Below the pieces are notes generated by a model. That model made no database searches, was not told where the DNA came from, and saw only the letters and a list, made by a program, of their open reading frames with translations. Shown in pieces: positions 8,226 to 15,761 of a stretch of DNA of 18,018 bases (positions are counted from its first letter, which is position 1; each line of letters begins with the position of its first letter). Made by a program: the position numbers and the translations under genes. Source of the DNA: an uncultured Lachnospiraceae bacterium (GTDB taxonomy: Bacteria; Bacillota; Clostridia; Lachnospirales; Lachnospiraceae); NCBI GenBank assembly GCA_947631075.1, contig CANRJU010000023.1, positions 1-18,018 on the forward strand, given 5' to 3'.

Positions 8226-8635
8226 TTAAGTACATGTTTCAACCACATGGGGATGATCGAGGACAATTAGTGGCATTGGAAGAATTCAAAGATATCCCTT
8301 TTAGAATTAAGCGAGTTTATTATATGTACGACACAGTTGATTCAGTAAGAAGAGGGTTTCACGCACATAAATCATTACAACAAATATTGGTTTGTATTCA
8401 TGGAAGTTGTAAAATACAATTGGACAACGGAAGAGAAAAGAAGATTGTTCCGCTAGAGAAACCATATGAAGGACTTTATGTGTCAAATGCGATGTGGAGA
8501 GAAATGTTTGATTTTTCGCCGGATGCTGTTTTGTTGGTGCTAGCCTCTGAGCTTTATGATGAAACGGATTACATTAGAAATTATGAAGAATTTTTGGAAT
8601 TTGTAAAGGTCAATAGCGAGGATTGTAATACATAA
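8216..8635 (+). CDS. fdtA: dTDP-4-keto-6-deoxyglucose 3,4-ketoisomerase (FdtA/QdtA type)
   Basis: A small cupin enzyme of 139 residues that moves the keto group of dTDP-4-keto-6-deoxyglucose from C4 to C3, the step before 3-amination. Family marks are DDRGQLVALE near residue 15, FRIKRVYYMYDT, and RRGFHAHKSLQQILVCIHGSC. The last carries His49 and His51, the positions of the catalytic histidines in characterised FdtA. YVSNAMWREMFDFSPDAVLLVLAS is the conserved C-terminal half. The FdtA/QdtA split decides between galacto and gluco products; I recall that an Arg-Gly pair just before the LVALE segment favours the FdtA (galacto) form, and Arg15-Gly16 is present here, but this is recollection and not certain. 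GAGGTG lies upstream of the start. The genes for dTDP-4-keto-6-deoxyglucose itself (rmlA, rmlB) are not in the window. Confidence 0.9.
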   Translation: MQVIKYMFQPHGDDRGQLVALEEFKDIPFRIKRVYYMYDTVDSVRRGFHAHKSLQQILVCIHGSCKIQLDNGREKKIVPLEKPYEGLYVSNAMWREMFDFSPDAVLLVLASELYDETDYIRNYEEFLEFVKVNSEDCNT

Positions 8636-8675
8636 TTAAGTAATGAGTTTGCAAATAAGATTAGGGGGATTGAAA

Positions 8676-9716
8676 GTGACTGATGGCTTAACAGGGCAAA
8701 GAAAGACATTTACAAAAGAGTGTTCAAGGTTGATGCAAGGAATAGCTGTCCTTCTTATGATTTACCATCATCAATTTGCGATTTCTTTTCCACATGAATC
8801 ATTTGTTTTTGGTGATGCATTATTTATCGAACAGAAAATAGCATGGCTTTGTAGAATATGTACTTCCATTTTTTCTTTTTGTTCGGGTTATGGAATATGT
8901 CTTGCATTGAGCAGAAATACAACTTATCTTCAAAATTGTATTTCTATAATTAAAAAATTGTATCTATTTATACTTAGTTATTGGTTTATTCTTGTATGTG
9001 TAGCACCTTTTGAAATAATCAAAGCAGGTGTTAGCTTGAAAAAAATTTTATTAGCATTTACAACATATGATATGTCGTTTAATGGGGGATGGTGGTATGT
9101 TAGTCAGTATATTTATATGCTTATATTAGCACCCTCTTTGATGGAAATGCTTGTAGGAATGAAAAATCGAGAGACTAAAAAGCTTTTGTGGGGGGGTGGA
9201 ACTGCCCTGTGTATTTTTATTGTGTCACATTTTTTCCTTCATAAAGGAAGTAGTTTATTTCTTTTGATATTTATTTTAGGAATGTTAGCATCATACACAA
9301 ATGCTTTTTCGCGTGTTTTTTTATTGTTGGATAATCTGAATATAACTGCAAAAATTATGTGTGTAACAGTGATTATTCTTTGTGCCATGTTAAGAGTGTT
9401 GCTATCTAAAAATCCAAGCGATGCTTGGATGGATATATTTTTAACACCGATAATTACGTTGTTTATTAGTTATCTATATGTAAATCATAGTATTAAATGG
9501 ATTGAATTTTTAGGGGAGAAATCTTTATGGATTTGGCTATTTTCAACAGTAATTCAACAAATTTATGAATATGAAATAAAAAGTTTGCATTTTTCAGAGT
9601 ATATTGTTTTTGTTGTATATTTATCTTCTATTGCAATTGGAATTTTTTTGCGCATGGTGTTTAATAGAATCTATAAAAATATACTAATCATATTAAAAAG
9701 GCGGGCTAGACAATGA
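8676..9716 (+). CDS. Acyltransferase 3-family membrane protein, probable glycan O-acetyltransferase
   Basis: A membrane protein of about 346 residues and roughly ten hydrophobic spans. The N-terminal ECSRLMQGIAVLLMIYHHQF fits the first span of acyltransferase family 3 (OafA/NolL group) with its characteristic histidines. Later come SGYGICLAL, GGWWYVSQYIYMLILAP and a C-terminal EFLGEKSLWIWLF that are also typical. Such proteins move acetyl or other acyl groups onto sugars during surface polysaccharide synthesis. GTG 8676 is preferred as start because AGGGGGA lies six bases upstream; the in-frame ATG at 8643 lacks a ribosome binding site. The stop overlaps the next start (ATGA). The gene lies between the ketoisomerase and the aminotransferase, where Fuc3NAc or Qui3NAc clusters often carry a soluble hexapeptide N-acetyltransferase instead; an N-acylation role is therefore possible but unusual. 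Confidence 0.87.
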   Translation: MTDGLTGQRKTFTKECSRLMQGIAVLLMIYHHQFAISFPHESFVFGDALFIEQKIAWLCRICTSIFSFCSGYGICLALSRNTTYLQNCISIIKKLYLFILSYWFILVCVAPFEIIKAGVSLKKILLAFTTYDMSFNGGWWYVSQYIYMLILAPSLMEMLVGMKNRETKKLLWGGGTALCIFIVSHFFLHKGSSLFLLIFILGMLASYTNAFSRVFLLLDNLNITAKIMCVTVIILCAMLRVLLSKNPSDAWMDIFLTPIITLFISYLYVNHSIKWIEFLGEKSLWIWLFSTVIQQIYEYEIKSLHFSEYIVFVVYLSSIAIGIFLRMVFNRIYKNILIILKRRARQ

Positions 9717-10810
9717 AGATTCCATTTGTCAGTTTTGTTCCTATGGAGCACGAATTAGGTCAGGATTTGAAAAAAGCTTTTGAAGATGTTTTTGAAAAAT
9801 CATGGTATATAGCAGGTGAAAAAGACAGGGATTTTGAAGAGGCATTTTCAAATTATTGTGGTACAAATTATTGTATTGGTGTTGGTAATGGATTGGATGC
9901 CCTTATGCTCATTTTAAAAGCGTTTGGAGTTAGTAAAGGCGATGAGGTTATAGTGCCATCCAATACATATATTGCCACTGCTTTGGCTGTTACTTATGTA
10001 GGAGCTACGCCAGTATTTGTAGAACCGGATATTAAGACATTTAATATTGATCCTGCGAAGATAGAAAAAGCCATTACAAATAGGACAAAAGCCATTATGC
10101 CTGTTCATCTGTATGGTCAAGCCTGCGATATGGATTCAATTTTGGATATTTCTCATAAATATCATCTTTATGTCGTAGAGGATTGCGCACAAGCACATGG
10201 TGCCACATATAAAGGTCAAAAGGTAGGAACTTTTGGCGATGCCGCAGGATTTTCTTTTTATCCAGGGAAGAATTTGGGAGCTTTGGGGGATGCAGGCGCT
10301 ATAATAACTAATAGTAAAATAACATCGGATAAAGTTCGTGCTCTTGGAAATTATGGTTCTGACTATAAATATCATCATATTTATCAAGGACACAATTCAA
10401 GACTGGATGAATTGCAGGCAGCATTTCTCTCTGTCAAGTTACCACATTTAGATAGAATGAATGCTGAAAGGCGCAGGATAGCCTCAATTTATATGCGGGA
10501 AATCTGTAATCCAGAAATTGTTTTGCCATATGTTCCAGAAGATGTGGCTCCGGTTTGGCATGTATTTGCAATTCGTTGCAGAAGACGGGATGCTCTTGAA
10601 GTATATTTAAAAGAAAAAGGAATCAGTACAAATAAGCATTATCCAATACCTATTCATTTACAGGAGTGCTATAAGGAGTTGGATTATAAAGTTGGTGACT
10701 TTCCCATTGCAGAAGAAATCAGCGCAACGGAACTGAGCATTCCTATGTATTATGGGATGACTGATAAAGAAATACAATATGTCATTGAGGCATTAAATGA
10801 ATTCCAATAA
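9713..10810 (+). CDS. fdtB: DegT/DnrJ/EryC1-family sugar aminotransferase, probable FdtB/QdtB (3-amination)
   Basis: A 365-residue PLP-dependent aminotransferase that probably converts the dTDP-3-keto-6-deoxyhexose from the upstream ketoisomerase into a dTDP-3-amino-3,6-dideoxyhexose, using glutamate. The family sequence is complete: GVGNGLDALMLILKA (phosphate-binding region), VIVPSNTYIATALA, VEDCAQAHGATYKGQKVGTFGDAA, and SFYPGKNLGALGDAG with the PLP-binding Lys186. SRLDELQAAFL and HYPIPIHLQECY follow. Length and motifs match FdtB and QdtB, which generally sit next to fdtA/qdtA as here. The start overlaps the acyltransferase stop in an ATGA. Whether the product is the Fuc3N or Qui3N series depends on the ketoisomerase, so the symbol is tentative. 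Confidence 0.9.
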   Translation: MKIPFVSFVPMEHELGQDLKKAFEDVFEKSWYIAGEKDRDFEEAFSNYCGTNYCIGVGNGLDALMLILKAFGVSKGDEVIVPSNTYIATALAVTYVGATPVFVEPDIKTFNIDPAKIEKAITNRTKAIMPVHLYGQACDMDSILDISHKYHLYVVEDCAQAHGATYKGQKVGTFGDAAGFSFYPGKNLGALGDAGAIITNSKITSDKVRALGNYGSDYKYHHIYQGHNSRLDELQAAFLSVKLPHLDRMNAERRRIASIYMREICNPEIVLPYVPEDVAPVWHVFAIRCRRRDALEVYLKEKGISTNKHYPIPIHLQECYKELDYKVGDFPIAEEISATELSIPMYYGMTDKEIQYVIEALNEFQ

Positions 10811-10837
10811 TGGGAAAGAGGATAAAGAAAAAATATC

Positions 10838-12265
10838 ATGAATAAACTAAAACTGTTTTTAGAAAACTTTCTGGTATACGGTTTTGGTGGTATCATCAGC
10901 AAACTGATTCCGTTAATTATGGTGCCTATTGTTACACGGCTGATGCCGACAACAGAATATTATGGAATCAGTGATCTTTCTAACACAGTTGTTCAGTTTG
11001 GTAGCGCATTAGCTGTAATGGGAATGTATGATGCCATGTACAGAATGTTTTTTGAAAAAGAGGAGGAAAAATATAAAAAAAGAGTCTGCTCGACAGCGCT
11101 GATGTTCACAATTATGACATCAATAATTGTATTTATGATTATGATTGTGCTCAAATCAGTAATTGCACAATATTTTTTCAGTAACAGAAGATATGCTTTT
11201 ATTGTTTATCTGTCTGCGATGGCTACGCTTGTTGGTGCAACAAATAGTATTATATCCGCACCAACACGAATGCAGAATAAGCGCAAGATATACCTCATTA
11301 CCAATACGTTGGGGCCGTTGATTTCTTATACTGTTTCTGTTCCGATGCTATTAGCGGGTTATTACGTTATAGCCCTTCCGTTGGCAGCAGTGATTTCCGG
11401 AATGATTATGGAGATTTCTTTTGGGGTGCTTAATCATGAATGGTTCCATCTGAAAATGTTTGATGGGAAGCTGCTTAAACAGTTATTGGCTCTGGCGATT
11501 CCGCTATTGCCCAATTTTCTCATTTACTGGATATTTAATTCCTGTGATAAGATTATGATTACGAATATATTAGGTGTGGGAGCAGCAGGAATATATTCGG
11601 TCAGTTCCAAACTGGGACATATAAGTCAACTGGTTTATACGGCTTTTGCCGGTGGATGGCAATTTTTTGCTTTTTCTACGATGAGGGAAGAAAATCAGGT
11701 TAAGAATAATTCAATGATTTTTGAATATTTGGGAGTAATTTCTTTTGTAGTTACTTCGTTCATGTGTGCCTGGAGCTACATATTGTTTCGTGTATTGTTT
11801 ACAGAGCAGTATTCTACTGGTTATATTGCAGCACCATATTTGTTTTTTGCTCCGCTTCTACAGATGTTGTTTCAGGTTGCATGCAACCAATTTCTGGTTA
11901 TTAAAAAGACTTGGCCGAGTATGTTTATCCTTTCTATCGGTGCAATATTGAATATTGGAATCAATTGGGTGCTAATTCCTGTCTGGGGCATAGAGGGGGC
12001 AGCTGTTGCGACTTTAACAGGTTATTTGGTTTCAGATTTGGTTTGCGTGCTTGTGTTATGTCGGATGAAACTTATGGTGTTGACAGGAAAATTTATTGAA
12101 TCCGTGTTGATTATGGTAGGCTTTATGGTTTGTTGGAGACTCTTTTTTTCCCAAAATACTCTTATCGGATCAGGAGCTGCATTAGTAGTAACCATATTGT
12201 TTATCTTAATCTACAGAAATGATTTTAGATGGCTGCTTAGTACAATTAAAAAGAGGAAAAGATAA
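10838..12265 (+). CDS. wzx: Wzx-like polysaccharide flippase (MOP superfamily)
   Basis: A 475-residue integral membrane protein with about twelve to fourteen spans. The opening FLVYGFGGIISKLIPLIMVPIVTRLMPTTEYYGISDLSN-type region (residues 10-50) is characteristic of polysaccharide exporters of the MATE/MVF group. A charged loop with FEKEEEKYKKR follows. Later segments include LLPNFLIYWIFNSCDKIMIT with NILGVGAAGIYSVSSKLG, and near the C-terminus INWVLIPVWGIEGAAVATL, all typical of Wzx. It would flip the undecaprenyl-linked repeat unit to the outside for polymerisation by the Wzy-like protein encoded at 3906. The start has AGAGGA within the 27-base gap after the aminotransferase gene. Base composition begins to rise here relative to the AT-rich middle. 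Confidence 0.92.
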   Translation: MNKLKLFLENFLVYGFGGIISKLIPLIMVPIVTRLMPTTEYYGISDLSNTVVQFGSALAVMGMYDAMYRMFFEKEEEKYKKRVCSTALMFTIMTSIIVFMIMIVLKSVIAQYFFSNRRYAFIVYLSAMATLVGATNSIISAPTRMQNKRKIYLITNTLGPLISYTVSVPMLLAGYYVIALPLAAVISGMIMEISFGVLNHEWFHLKMFDGKLLKQLLALAIPLLPNFLIYWIFNSCDKIMITNILGVGAAGIYSVSSKLGHISQLVYTAFAGGWQFFAFSTMREENQVKNNSMIFEYLGVISFVVTSFMCAWSYILFRVLFTEQYSTGYIAAPYLFFAPLLQMLFQVACNQFLVIKKTWPSMFILSIGAILNIGINWVLIPVWGIEGAAVATLTGYLVSDLVCVLVLCRMKLMVLTGKFIESVLIMVGFMVCWRLFFSQNTLIGSGAALVVTILFILIYRNDFRWLLSTIKKRKR

Positions 12266-12289
12266 TTTATGACAGGGAGGCTCGGTGAT

Positions 12290-13228
12290 ATGAAAAGAAT
12301 CTTGATTACGGCGATTGGAACGATTACAGCAACATCGATTATTCAGGAATTAAGGATGGCGCAGGGTGATTTTTATATTATTGGAGCGGATATCTATGAG
12401 GCAGAATTGATAGCGACTTCGAAGGATGTGAATGAGTTTTATCAGTTTCCTTCTTCTGTGGACAATCCTGAAGAGTTCCTGAACTTTGTGCTGAGATTCT
12501 GTCAAGAGCATCAAGTGGAGTACATATTTCCGGTGATAGATGAAGAGGTTGTTAATTATACGAAGAACCGGCAGCTATTTGAGGACATTCACGTAAAGTT
12601 ATGCATTGCGAATGAAAAGTTGGTTCTTATTTCTCATTATAAGGATAATTTTGGCGAATGGACAGCACGGAATATGCCGGAATATGCGATTAAGACATAT
12701 GGAAAAGAGGATAGTCTAATATATCCAGTTTTTGTAAAGCCGATAGAAGGCCGGGCCAGTAATGGATGTCGGGTGGTTCATAATCGGAAAGAATTGGAAA
12801 TATGCGATTTAAAAAATTGCATTGTGCAGGAGTATGTGCGGGGGGAGAACATTACAGCCGACCTAATACAGAATAATAGGTATGGTCAATACCAATGTGT
12901 ACAGAGATTAGAAGTCATAAGAAATAAAAATGGTTGCGGAATAGCTGTCCGGACAGTTAATAATCCGTTAGTTGAATCTGCCTGTCAGGAAATTGCTGAA
13001 AAATTAGAATTAAATGGCGTGGTAAATGCGGAATTTATAGTAAGGGACGGCCGGGCACAAATCGTAGAGATAAATCCCAGGTTTTCCGCTGGAAGCTTTT
13101 TTTCTTTTATGGCGGGCTGTAATCTTGCAGAGGAAGCCATCCACATTGCAGATGGTGAGATGTGCAGGTTTGGCGATATACAGTTAGGAAAGAATTACGC
13201 CAGGAGGTATGAGACGTATGAATTATAA
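12290..13228 (+). CDS. ATP-grasp ligase, carbamoyl-phosphate-synthase-like
   Basis: About 312 residues. The N-terminal domain KRILITAIGTITATSIIQEL and YIFPVIDEEVV form the preATP-grasp fold seen in CarB-like proteins of glycan clusters. The central and C-terminal parts carry the ATP-grasp features: VFVKPIEGRASNGCRVV with the nucleotide-binding Lys, IVQEYVRGENITADLI, and VNAEFIVRDGRAQIVEINPRFS, where Glu-x-Asn are the metal ligands. Such enzymes activate a carboxylate as acyl phosphate and join it to an amine, so the likely product is an amide or peptide-like bond on a sugar, amino acid or small precursor; the substrate is unknown. Start: ATG 12290 with AGGGAGG nine bases upstream is preferred over ATG 12269, which lies before that site. 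It overlaps the next gene by 11 bases and forms a tight trio with it and the class III aminotransferase. Confidence 0.87.
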   Translation: MKRILITAIGTITATSIIQELRMAQGDFYIIGADIYEAELIATSKDVNEFYQFPSSVDNPEEFLNFVLRFCQEHQVEYIFPVIDEEVVNYTKNRQLFEDIHVKLCIANEKLVLISHYKDNFGEWTARNMPEYAIKTYGKEDSLIYPVFVKPIEGRASNGCRVVHNRKELEICDLKNCIVQEYVRGENITADLIQNNRYGQYQCVQRLEVIRNKNGCGIAVRTVNNPLVESACQEIAEKLELNGVVNAEFIVRDGRAQIVEINPRFSAGSFFSFMAGCNLAEEAIHIADGEMCRFGDIQLGKNYARRYETYEL

Positions 13229-14138
13229 GTGGGAAGAAAAAGTTAATTGGGACAGTTTGAGAAACAAGAAAATACTAATTGCAGGCGGTACAGGATTTAT
13301 CGGAAAGAATGTGATAAGATTCTTTGAGAAGCATGGCATATGTTCCACTGTGCTTACACGGAGCAGGAGGGAGAAAAGCTGTTTTACGGATTATCAGATG
13401 TGTGATTTGCGCAACCAGGCTGCGCTGGAGGAAGTTGCCGGGAAATATGACATTCTGATTTATTTGGCTGCCAACATACCTTTGCGCGACAGCAAAAAGG
13501 AGAGTTATGCAGATGCTATGGAATCAACATTGGTTCCGTTTATTAATTGTGCCTCGGCATTTGTTCAAGAAGGCGTAAGGCTTATTTACGCGAGCAGCGT
13601 GGATGTCCTTGGAGCATGTAACATATTCGAATTTACTGAGAAAGAGGTTCCTGGGATTGCTACTCCGTATGGACTGGCAAAATATTGTGGTGAGTTCTAT
13701 GCACGAGATATATGTGCATCCAGTAATGCGGAATGTGTTATATTACGGTTTGCTCAGGTGTATGGTCCGAATGAGCCAATAGTCCGCATAATTCCGATTA
13801 TTAGGGAAGCTATTCTAAATGACGGGAAGTTTGACATATGGACAGATGGCAAGGAGAGACGTCGTTTTTTGTATGTTGATGACGCAGTTCAGTCGATTAT
13901 TATATGCATGGGCGATGTACCAGAAGATGTTTATAATATCGCTGGAAATGATATTGTATCCATGCAGCGGTTGGTTGAAATGATGGTAAATGTTTTTGAA
14001 AAGGATTTTAAATATGATATCTTAGACAAGACGTTTGGTGTGGATAATGTGCCTGATATTGCCAAGGCGGAGGATAGAATAGGATTTGTGCCGGAAGTCA
14101 GTCTGGAGAATGGACTTAGGTCTTTGAAAGGGGAATGA
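13218..14138 (+). CDS. NAD-dependent epimerase/dehydratase (extended SDR)
   Basis: A 306-residue extended short-chain dehydrogenase/reductase, the family that makes 4-keto, epimerised or dehydrated nucleotide sugars. ILIAGGTGFIGKNVI near residue 20 is the Rossmann GxxGxxG motif. YLAANIP and YASSVDVLG provide the central strands and active-site Ser, and PYGLAKYCGEFYA carries the catalytic Tyr151 and Lys155 (YxxxK). RFAQVYGPNEP and RRFLYVDDAVQSII are the usual substrate-side motifs. ATG 13218 is the likely start, since AGGAGG ends ten bases before it; ATG 13209 is only one base from that site. The protein is a little shorter than GalE or RmlB, and nothing specific to those enzymes stands out, so the sugar substrate is left open. 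Confidence 0.9.
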   Translation: MNYKWEEKVNWDSLRNKKILIAGGTGFIGKNVIRFFEKHGICSTVLTRSRREKSCFTDYQMCDLRNQAALEEVAGKYDILIYLAANIPLRDSKKESYADAMESTLVPFINCASAFVQEGVRLIYASSVDVLGACNIFEFTEKEVPGIATPYGLAKYCGEFYARDICASSNAECVILRFAQVYGPNEPIVRIIPIIREAILNDGKFDIWTDGKERRRFLYVDDAVQSIIICMGDVPEDVYNIAGNDIVSMQRLVEMMVNVFEKDFKYDILDKTFGVDNVPDIAKAEDRIGFVPEVSLENGLRSLKGE

Positions 14139-14140
14139 TT

Positions 14141-15400
14141 ATGGAAACTTTCGATATAAAAAAAATGGATGGAAAGTATCTGTTTGAGGCAACACACTAT
14201 TCAGAATCCATCATAGAGAAGGGTGATGGATCCATGGTGTGGGATATAGACGGGAACAAATATCTGGATCTTAATGCTGGCCAGTTCTGTATGATTTTTG
14301 GACATGCTTATAAGCCGTTTATTGATTGCATAACGAATCAGATGAATAGGATATATCATACGAATACGTCGTTGCTTTCGCCAGAGATTTATATTGCTGC
14401 AGAAAAAATGGCATCCACGACAGATTATAAATTAAAAAAAACGATATTCCTTTCTACGGGATCCGAGGCAAATGAGGCCGCACTGAGATATGCCAAATAT
14501 ATGACTGGCCGGACAGGAGTTATGGGATTTGACCAAGGGTATCATGGTCTCACGCTGGCATCCCAAGGAAGTACCATGGGAGGGATGTGGGCTAGACCGT
14601 TTGTGCCGGACTCCGTATCCGTAAAAACTCCTGATTATATTCACTCAGACAGGACGATTTCAGAGGAAGATTTTTATGATGCCTGCATAAAAGACCTAGA
14701 GATGAAATTTAAGACGGCGGGCGACAATCTTGCTGCTGTTTTGATGGAGCCGGTTATTGGGGTTGGCGGGATGGTTACTGTTCCCTGTGAGTATTTAAAA
14801 CGGGTACGCGAATTATGTGATCAGTATGGGGCGATATTGATTTTTGATGAATGTCAGTGTGGGTTTGGCAGAAGCGGAAAATGGTATGCATACCAAAAGG
14901 CTGACATTGTACCGGATATATTGGTGACAGCCAAGGCAATGGGGATGGGGCTTGCAGTCAGCGCAGTCACGTTTTCGGAAGAAACGGCAGGTAGGATAGA
15001 GGGAAAGCTGGTGCATTTTAGTTCGCATCAGAATGATCCGGTCTCAGCAGCGGCAGTATCGTTTGTGGTTGATGAAATTAATAGGAACGAATTGTTGAAA
15101 AGCAATGAGAAAAAAGGTGAATATCTGAAGATGGTATTGGAAAGAGCGTGTATGACGACAGATAAATTGATAAATGTCCGCGGCAATGGCCTGATGTGTG
15201 CCTTTGATATTGACGATACTGTGGTTGAGGACTGCAGGGAGTTCAGCAAGAGGTTTATTCAGGAAATGGAGCACAATGGGGTGTTGATACAGGCTGTCCG
15301 GCAGGGAAGGACATTTCGGGTGATGCCTAATTATTATATTAAAAAAGACGAAATGGACTTTTTAGAACATGCAATTGTACGCAGCTTGGAGAATGTTTAG
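14141..15400 (+). CDS. Class III PLP-dependent aminotransferase
   Basis: A 419-residue fold-type I enzyme of the ornithine/GABA/glutamate-1-semialdehyde aminotransferase group. Visible marks are LDLNAGQFCMIFGH near the N-terminus, STGSEANEAALRYAK (cofactor phosphate), DQGYHGLTLASQGS, LMEPVIGVGGM, IFDECQCGFGRSGKW with the PLP-nitrogen Asp, and the PLP Lys265 in VTAKAMGMGL. The GQFCMIFGH stretch is reminiscent of dialkylglycine decarboxylase and related enzymes. AAAGGGG lies seven bases before ATG 14141, better placed than for ATG 14135, which overlaps the preceding stop. It ends the polysaccharide operon. Possible roles are amination of the sugar made by the adjacent dehydratase, supply of an amine for the ATP-grasp ligase, or, more speculatively, conversion of phosphonoacetaldehyde to 2-aminoethylphosphonate, a reaction usually done by class V PhnW, which is absent here. 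Confidence 0.9.
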   Translation: METFDIKKMDGKYLFEATHYSESIIEKGDGSMVWDIDGNKYLDLNAGQFCMIFGHAYKPFIDCITNQMNRIYHTNTSLLSPEIYIAAEKMASTTDYKLKKTIFLSTGSEANEAALRYAKYMTGRTGVMGFDQGYHGLTLASQGSTMGGMWARPFVPDSVSVKTPDYIHSDRTISEEDFYDACIKDLEMKFKTAGDNLAAVLMEPVIGVGGMVTVPCEYLKRVRELCDQYGAILIFDECQCGFGRSGKWYAYQKADIVPDILVTAKAMGMGLAVSAVTFSEETAGRIEGKLVHFSSHQNDPVSAAAVSFVVDEINRNELLKSNEKKGEYLKMVLERACMTTDKLINVRGNGLMCAFDIDDTVVEDCREFSKRFIQEMEHNGVLIQAVRQGRTFRVMPNYYIKKDEMDFLEHAIVRSLENV

Positions 15401-15467
15401 GACATTTATTTTCGTAAAATGACAAAGTATCGTGTTTTTTCACAAAAATCTTAAATATTTTTTGTAC

Positions 15468-15482
15468 ACAATTACTAATTGT
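15468..15482. repeat. Perfect inverted repeat, possible operator
   Basis: ACAATTA-C-TAATTGT is a 7-base perfect inverted repeat around a single central base. Its right arm overlaps the proposed -35 element at 15479-15484. This placement would suit a repressor site, but no regulator gene is adjacent in the window and AT-rich DNA makes short palindromes common. Confidence 0.35.
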
Positions 15483-15506
15483 AATCTCCTCTTTTTGTGA
15501 TATAAT
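15479..15506 (+). promoter_or_regulatory. Candidate sigma-70/SigA promoter for the Abi gene
   Basis: TTGTAA at 15479-15484 and a perfect TATAAT at 15501-15506 are separated by 16 bases. It is the best-placed promoter-like pair in the gap before the Abi gene. The -35 box deviates from TTGACA and the downstream leader would be long (about 250 bases), so the call is moderate. Confidence 0.45.
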
Positions 15507-15711
15507 AATTTTATTCTTAAAGCAGTAATTGATAATTAGCAGTTCTGAATATGTTCTTGTTGTGCTGTAGTATACTCTGCTTTGCTTGTGCTCTAGGACG
15601 AGTTTTTTAATTGGTATTGTTGCTAGTGGAATGTATGGGAAGAACGGGAGATATCTTGCGCAAGTAAAAATGAGAAACGTAAGGCGCTGAACGGAGCAAA
15701 GAAAAAGTATA

Positions 15712-15733
15712 TGACATTGCATATGCATTGTCA
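15712..15733. repeat. 22-base imperfect palindrome upstream of the Abi gene
   Basis: The outer arms TGACA/TGTCA and the inner perfect palindrome TGCATATGCA are separated by one mismatched position on each side. It ends 28 bases before the Abi ATG and just upstream of its AGAGGGG ribosome binding site. It could be an operator or a hairpin in the mRNA leader affecting translation; the sequence alone does not distinguish these. Confidence 0.4.
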
Positions 15734-15761
15734 AGGGAATATGATGATATAAGAGGGGACA

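Larger units (their letters stand above)
15401..15761 (+). other. Intergenic region between the glycan operon and the Abi gene; no gene seen
   Basis: This 361-base stretch separates two transcription units. It is AT-rich, has no convincing ORF on either strand, and no strong GC-rich terminator after the aminotransferase gene. It contains a candidate promoter (15479-15506), a perfect inverted repeat over its -35 region (15468-15482) and an imperfect 22-base palindrome shortly before the Abi start (15712-15733), listed separately. If that promoter is used, the Abi mRNA would carry an untranslated leader of about 250 bases. I did not recognise a riboswitch or T-box motif in it. Confidence 0.6.

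Noticed and set aside
15339..15734. 131-codon minus-strand ORF across the gap before the Abi gene
   Set aside because: No ribosome binding site, an unlikely composition, and overlap with the end of the aminotransferase gene.
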